A DNA stretch of 40,828 nucleotides from a virus. The stretch lies in IMG/VR virus record IMGVR_UViG_3300046454_000245, positions 1-40,828 of that record; one strand, given 5' to 3'. Below the pieces are notes generated by a model. The model was not told where the DNA came from. It did no database searches and worked only from the letters and a program-made list of their open reading frames with translations. Each line of letters starts with the position of its first letter. The first letter of the stretch is position 1. Shown here in pieces: positions 39,543 through 40,828 of the stretch. The translations under genes were made by a program, and so were the position numbers.

Positions 39543-39895
39543 GCTACACACACGAACGTAGGATGGAGGTCGAGCGCATCCTCGTGGACGCATACATCGA
39601 GGAAGCCATGAAGCGTGGCTGGAGCCTTCTCGGTGTGGACGACGAGAGCAACGACAGTGGCTGGAGCACCGTGGCTGACCGTGCGGCTGCTGTCGAGGCT
39701 GTGTTCAGCTACGATGAATGCCACGTGTACTTCCGTGGTCCGGGCAAGCGTATCAAGTCGCCCATGTCGTGGATGTGGTTCGTGCTGGGCAACGAAGGCT
39801 GGACGGTGTTGGCTGATTACACCGTGGACCTCGACCCCGCAGTCGATGCACTGGATGCGAAGGTCGAGGCGTTCGAGGAGGAATACTACCGATGA
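39539..39895 (+). CDS. Hypothetical protein (118 aa)
   Basis: ATG 39539 overlaps the preceding stop. It has an acidic helical N terminus (MSYTHERRMEVERILVDAYI), a middle with SDYDECHVYFRGPGK-like turn (EAVFSYDECHVYFRGPG), a WMWFVLGNEGWTVLADYT beta segment and an acidic C-terminal helix. No family recognised. Translationally coupled to the next gene. Confidence 0.6.
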   Translation: MSYTHERRMEVERILVDAYIEEAMKRGWSLLGVDDESNDSGWSTVADRAAAVEAVFSYDECHVYFRGPGKRIKSPMSWMWFVLGNEGWTVLADYTVDLDPAVDALDAKVEAFEEEYYR

Positions 39896-40107
39896 AGCCT
39901 GACCTTGAAGCGGATGCAGAACTGGCAGGTATCATCGAGGATGCGGTACATTCACACGGGACACTGTGGGTGCTCCGCATCGTGATGAATGCAACCGACA
40001 CACGCGCTGGTGTCCTTGGCGCACGAGGTGATGTCGTGGGGGCGAATGACCTACTCCGACGCTCCGCGATACTCAAGCAAGCCTACAAGGATTGGAGCCG
40101 ACCGTGA
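39892..40107 (+). CDS. Small hypothetical protein (71 aa)
   Basis: ATG 39892 overlaps the previous stop. The product has an acidic helical start (MKPDLEADAELAGIIEDAVH), an LWVLRIVMNATDTRA segment and a basic C terminus. Its stop overlaps the GTG start of the CCA-adding enzyme (GTGA). Function unknown; it may be made in proportion to that enzyme. Confidence 0.6.
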   Translation: MKPDLEADAELAGIIEDAVHSHGTLWVLRIVMNATDTRAGVLGARGDVVGANDLLRRSAILKQAYKDWSRP

Positions 40108-40828
40108 ATCTCTTTCTCGTGGGTGGGACAGTGCGTGACTGGCTGCTCAAACGCCCAGCATCGAACGACGTGGACTTCGCTGTGGAGGCTGAGTCCTTCG
40201 ATGCCATGAAGAACGCCCTCGCTGCGCGGGGGTTGCGTGTGTGGCAGGAGCGCCCTGAGTTTGTGACTCTGCGTGGGAAGCTGCCCACGTCGGAACTTGG
40301 AGACTTCGGGGGACTGCTCAAGCTGGGGCGTGGAACGTGGCTCGACGCTGACTTCACGCTGTGCAGGTCCGAGACGATGTACCACGACAAGCGACACCCG
40401 AGCACGGTGACGCCTGCGAGCCTCAAGGTGGACCTCGCACGTCGGGACTTCACGGTGAACGCGGTGGCTGTGTCCGAGAACGGCACGTGGCATGACCCGC
40501 ACTATGGTCAGGCCGATGCGAAGGGACAGTGGCTCCGCACGGTGGGGAACGCGCAGGACAGGTTCAACGAAGACCCGCTCCGGATGCTGCGTGCATTCAG
40601 GTTCGCGGTGATGCTCAACCTGAGCCCCGTGCACGAGGTGGTGGAAGCGTGCTGGACACCCGAGTTGCTTGAGTTGCTGGGCACACTGCCAGTGGAGCGT
40701 GTGAGGCAGGAGTTGGGCAAGGCGTTCGCGCACGACTGGTTCCGTGCAGTCCAGCAGATGGGTGACACGTTCTTGGGACTCGGCAAGGCTGTGTCCAAGC
40801 ACCACCCGAACCTGTGGCTCAAGGCCAC
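40104..40828 (+). CDS. cca: CCA-adding tRNA nucleotidyltransferase (partial at window edge)
   Basis: Class II tRNA nucleotidyltransferase / poly(A) polymerase family, which adds CCA to tRNA 3' ends using CTP and ATP. The GTG start at 40104 overlaps the previous stop. Visible motifs: VGGTVRDWLL (residues 6-15) with the catalytic NDVDF pair (D22 and D24); DLARRDFTVNAVAV; DPHYGQADAKGQWLRTVG; and RFNEDPLRMLRAFRF with the EDxxR nucleotide-selecting pattern; then PVERVRQELGKAF (neck helix). At least 241 residues precede the window end with no stop. If the window is circular the frame ends at base 61, giving about 261 aa, shorter than most bacterial enzymes (about 370-410). Whether it acts on CC, A or both is not decidable. 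Confidence 0.9.
   Translation, partial: MNLFLVGGTVRDWLLKRPASNDVDFAVEAESFDAMKNALAARGLRVWQERPEFVTLRGKLPTSELGDFGGLLKLGRGTWLDADFTLCRSETMYHDKRHPSTVTPASLKVDLARRDFTVNAVAVSENGTWHDPHYGQADAKGQWLRTVGNAQDRFNEDPLRMLRAFRFAVMLNLSPVHEVVEACWTPELLELLGTLPVERVRQELGKAFAHDWFRAVQQMGDTFLGLGKAVSKHHPNLWLKA

Overview
The window looks like the genome, probably nearly all of it, of a tailed double-stranded DNA phage with a short tail (podovirus-like). The evidence is a terminase large subunit, a portal, a scaffold, an SU10/DUF5309-type major capsid protein, an adaptor, a nozzle-like protein, fibres, very large ejected-type proteins, a T4-type lysozyme, a 3TM holin and a family A DNA polymerase. The sequence is GC-rich. 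No integrase, repressor or other lysogeny gene is visible, and the host cannot be named from the sequence.

Layout. There are two convergent arms. The rightward arm holds small genes from 38.3 kb to the window end, and again from base 92 to 5.94 kb. The leftward arm holds the lysis and virion genes, from 37.05 kb down to 6.11 kb. The arms diverge from a 1.25 kb gene-free, strongly structured region (37,054-38,300) with a candidate sigma70-type promoter on each strand and repeated operator-like motifs. They meet at a bidirectional terminator (6,059-6,107). The reading frame that runs off base 40,828 stays open into base 1 and stops at base 61, just before the polymerase. The window may therefore be a circularly closed assembly, with 40.1-40.8 kb joined to 0-6 kb as one transcription unit.

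Rightward arm: a CCA-adding tRNA nucleotidyltransferase, a Pol A with an N-terminal uracil-DNA-glycosylase-like domain, a zinc-knuckle/MazG-like/DUF6378 fusion, a lysozyme, a DnaQ-like exonuclease and many small translationally coupled genes. Leftward arm in transcription order: HTH protein (possible small terminase), HExxH zincin, SPFH/stomatin-like membrane protein, small zinc-binding protein, large terminase, a triple tail-collar protein, DEDD exonuclease, portal, scaffold, major capsid, seven tiny mostly basic proteins and one of about 140 aa, glycosyltransferase, adaptor, nozzle, fibre proteins, virion or ejected proteins of 245-1462 aa, and holin genes.

Most notable: two tRNA-derived or tRNA-like RNAs without an encoded CCA end. 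One (5,941-6,056) reads as a circularly permuted tRNA, with its 3' half upstream of its 5' half. The other (38,566-38,662) has a tRNA acceptor and T arm but an enlarged anticodon-side arm. Both lie on the strand and arm that encode the CCA-adding enzyme, which suggests a phage tRNA-like RNA maturation system. This is an inference from sequence and hand folding only.
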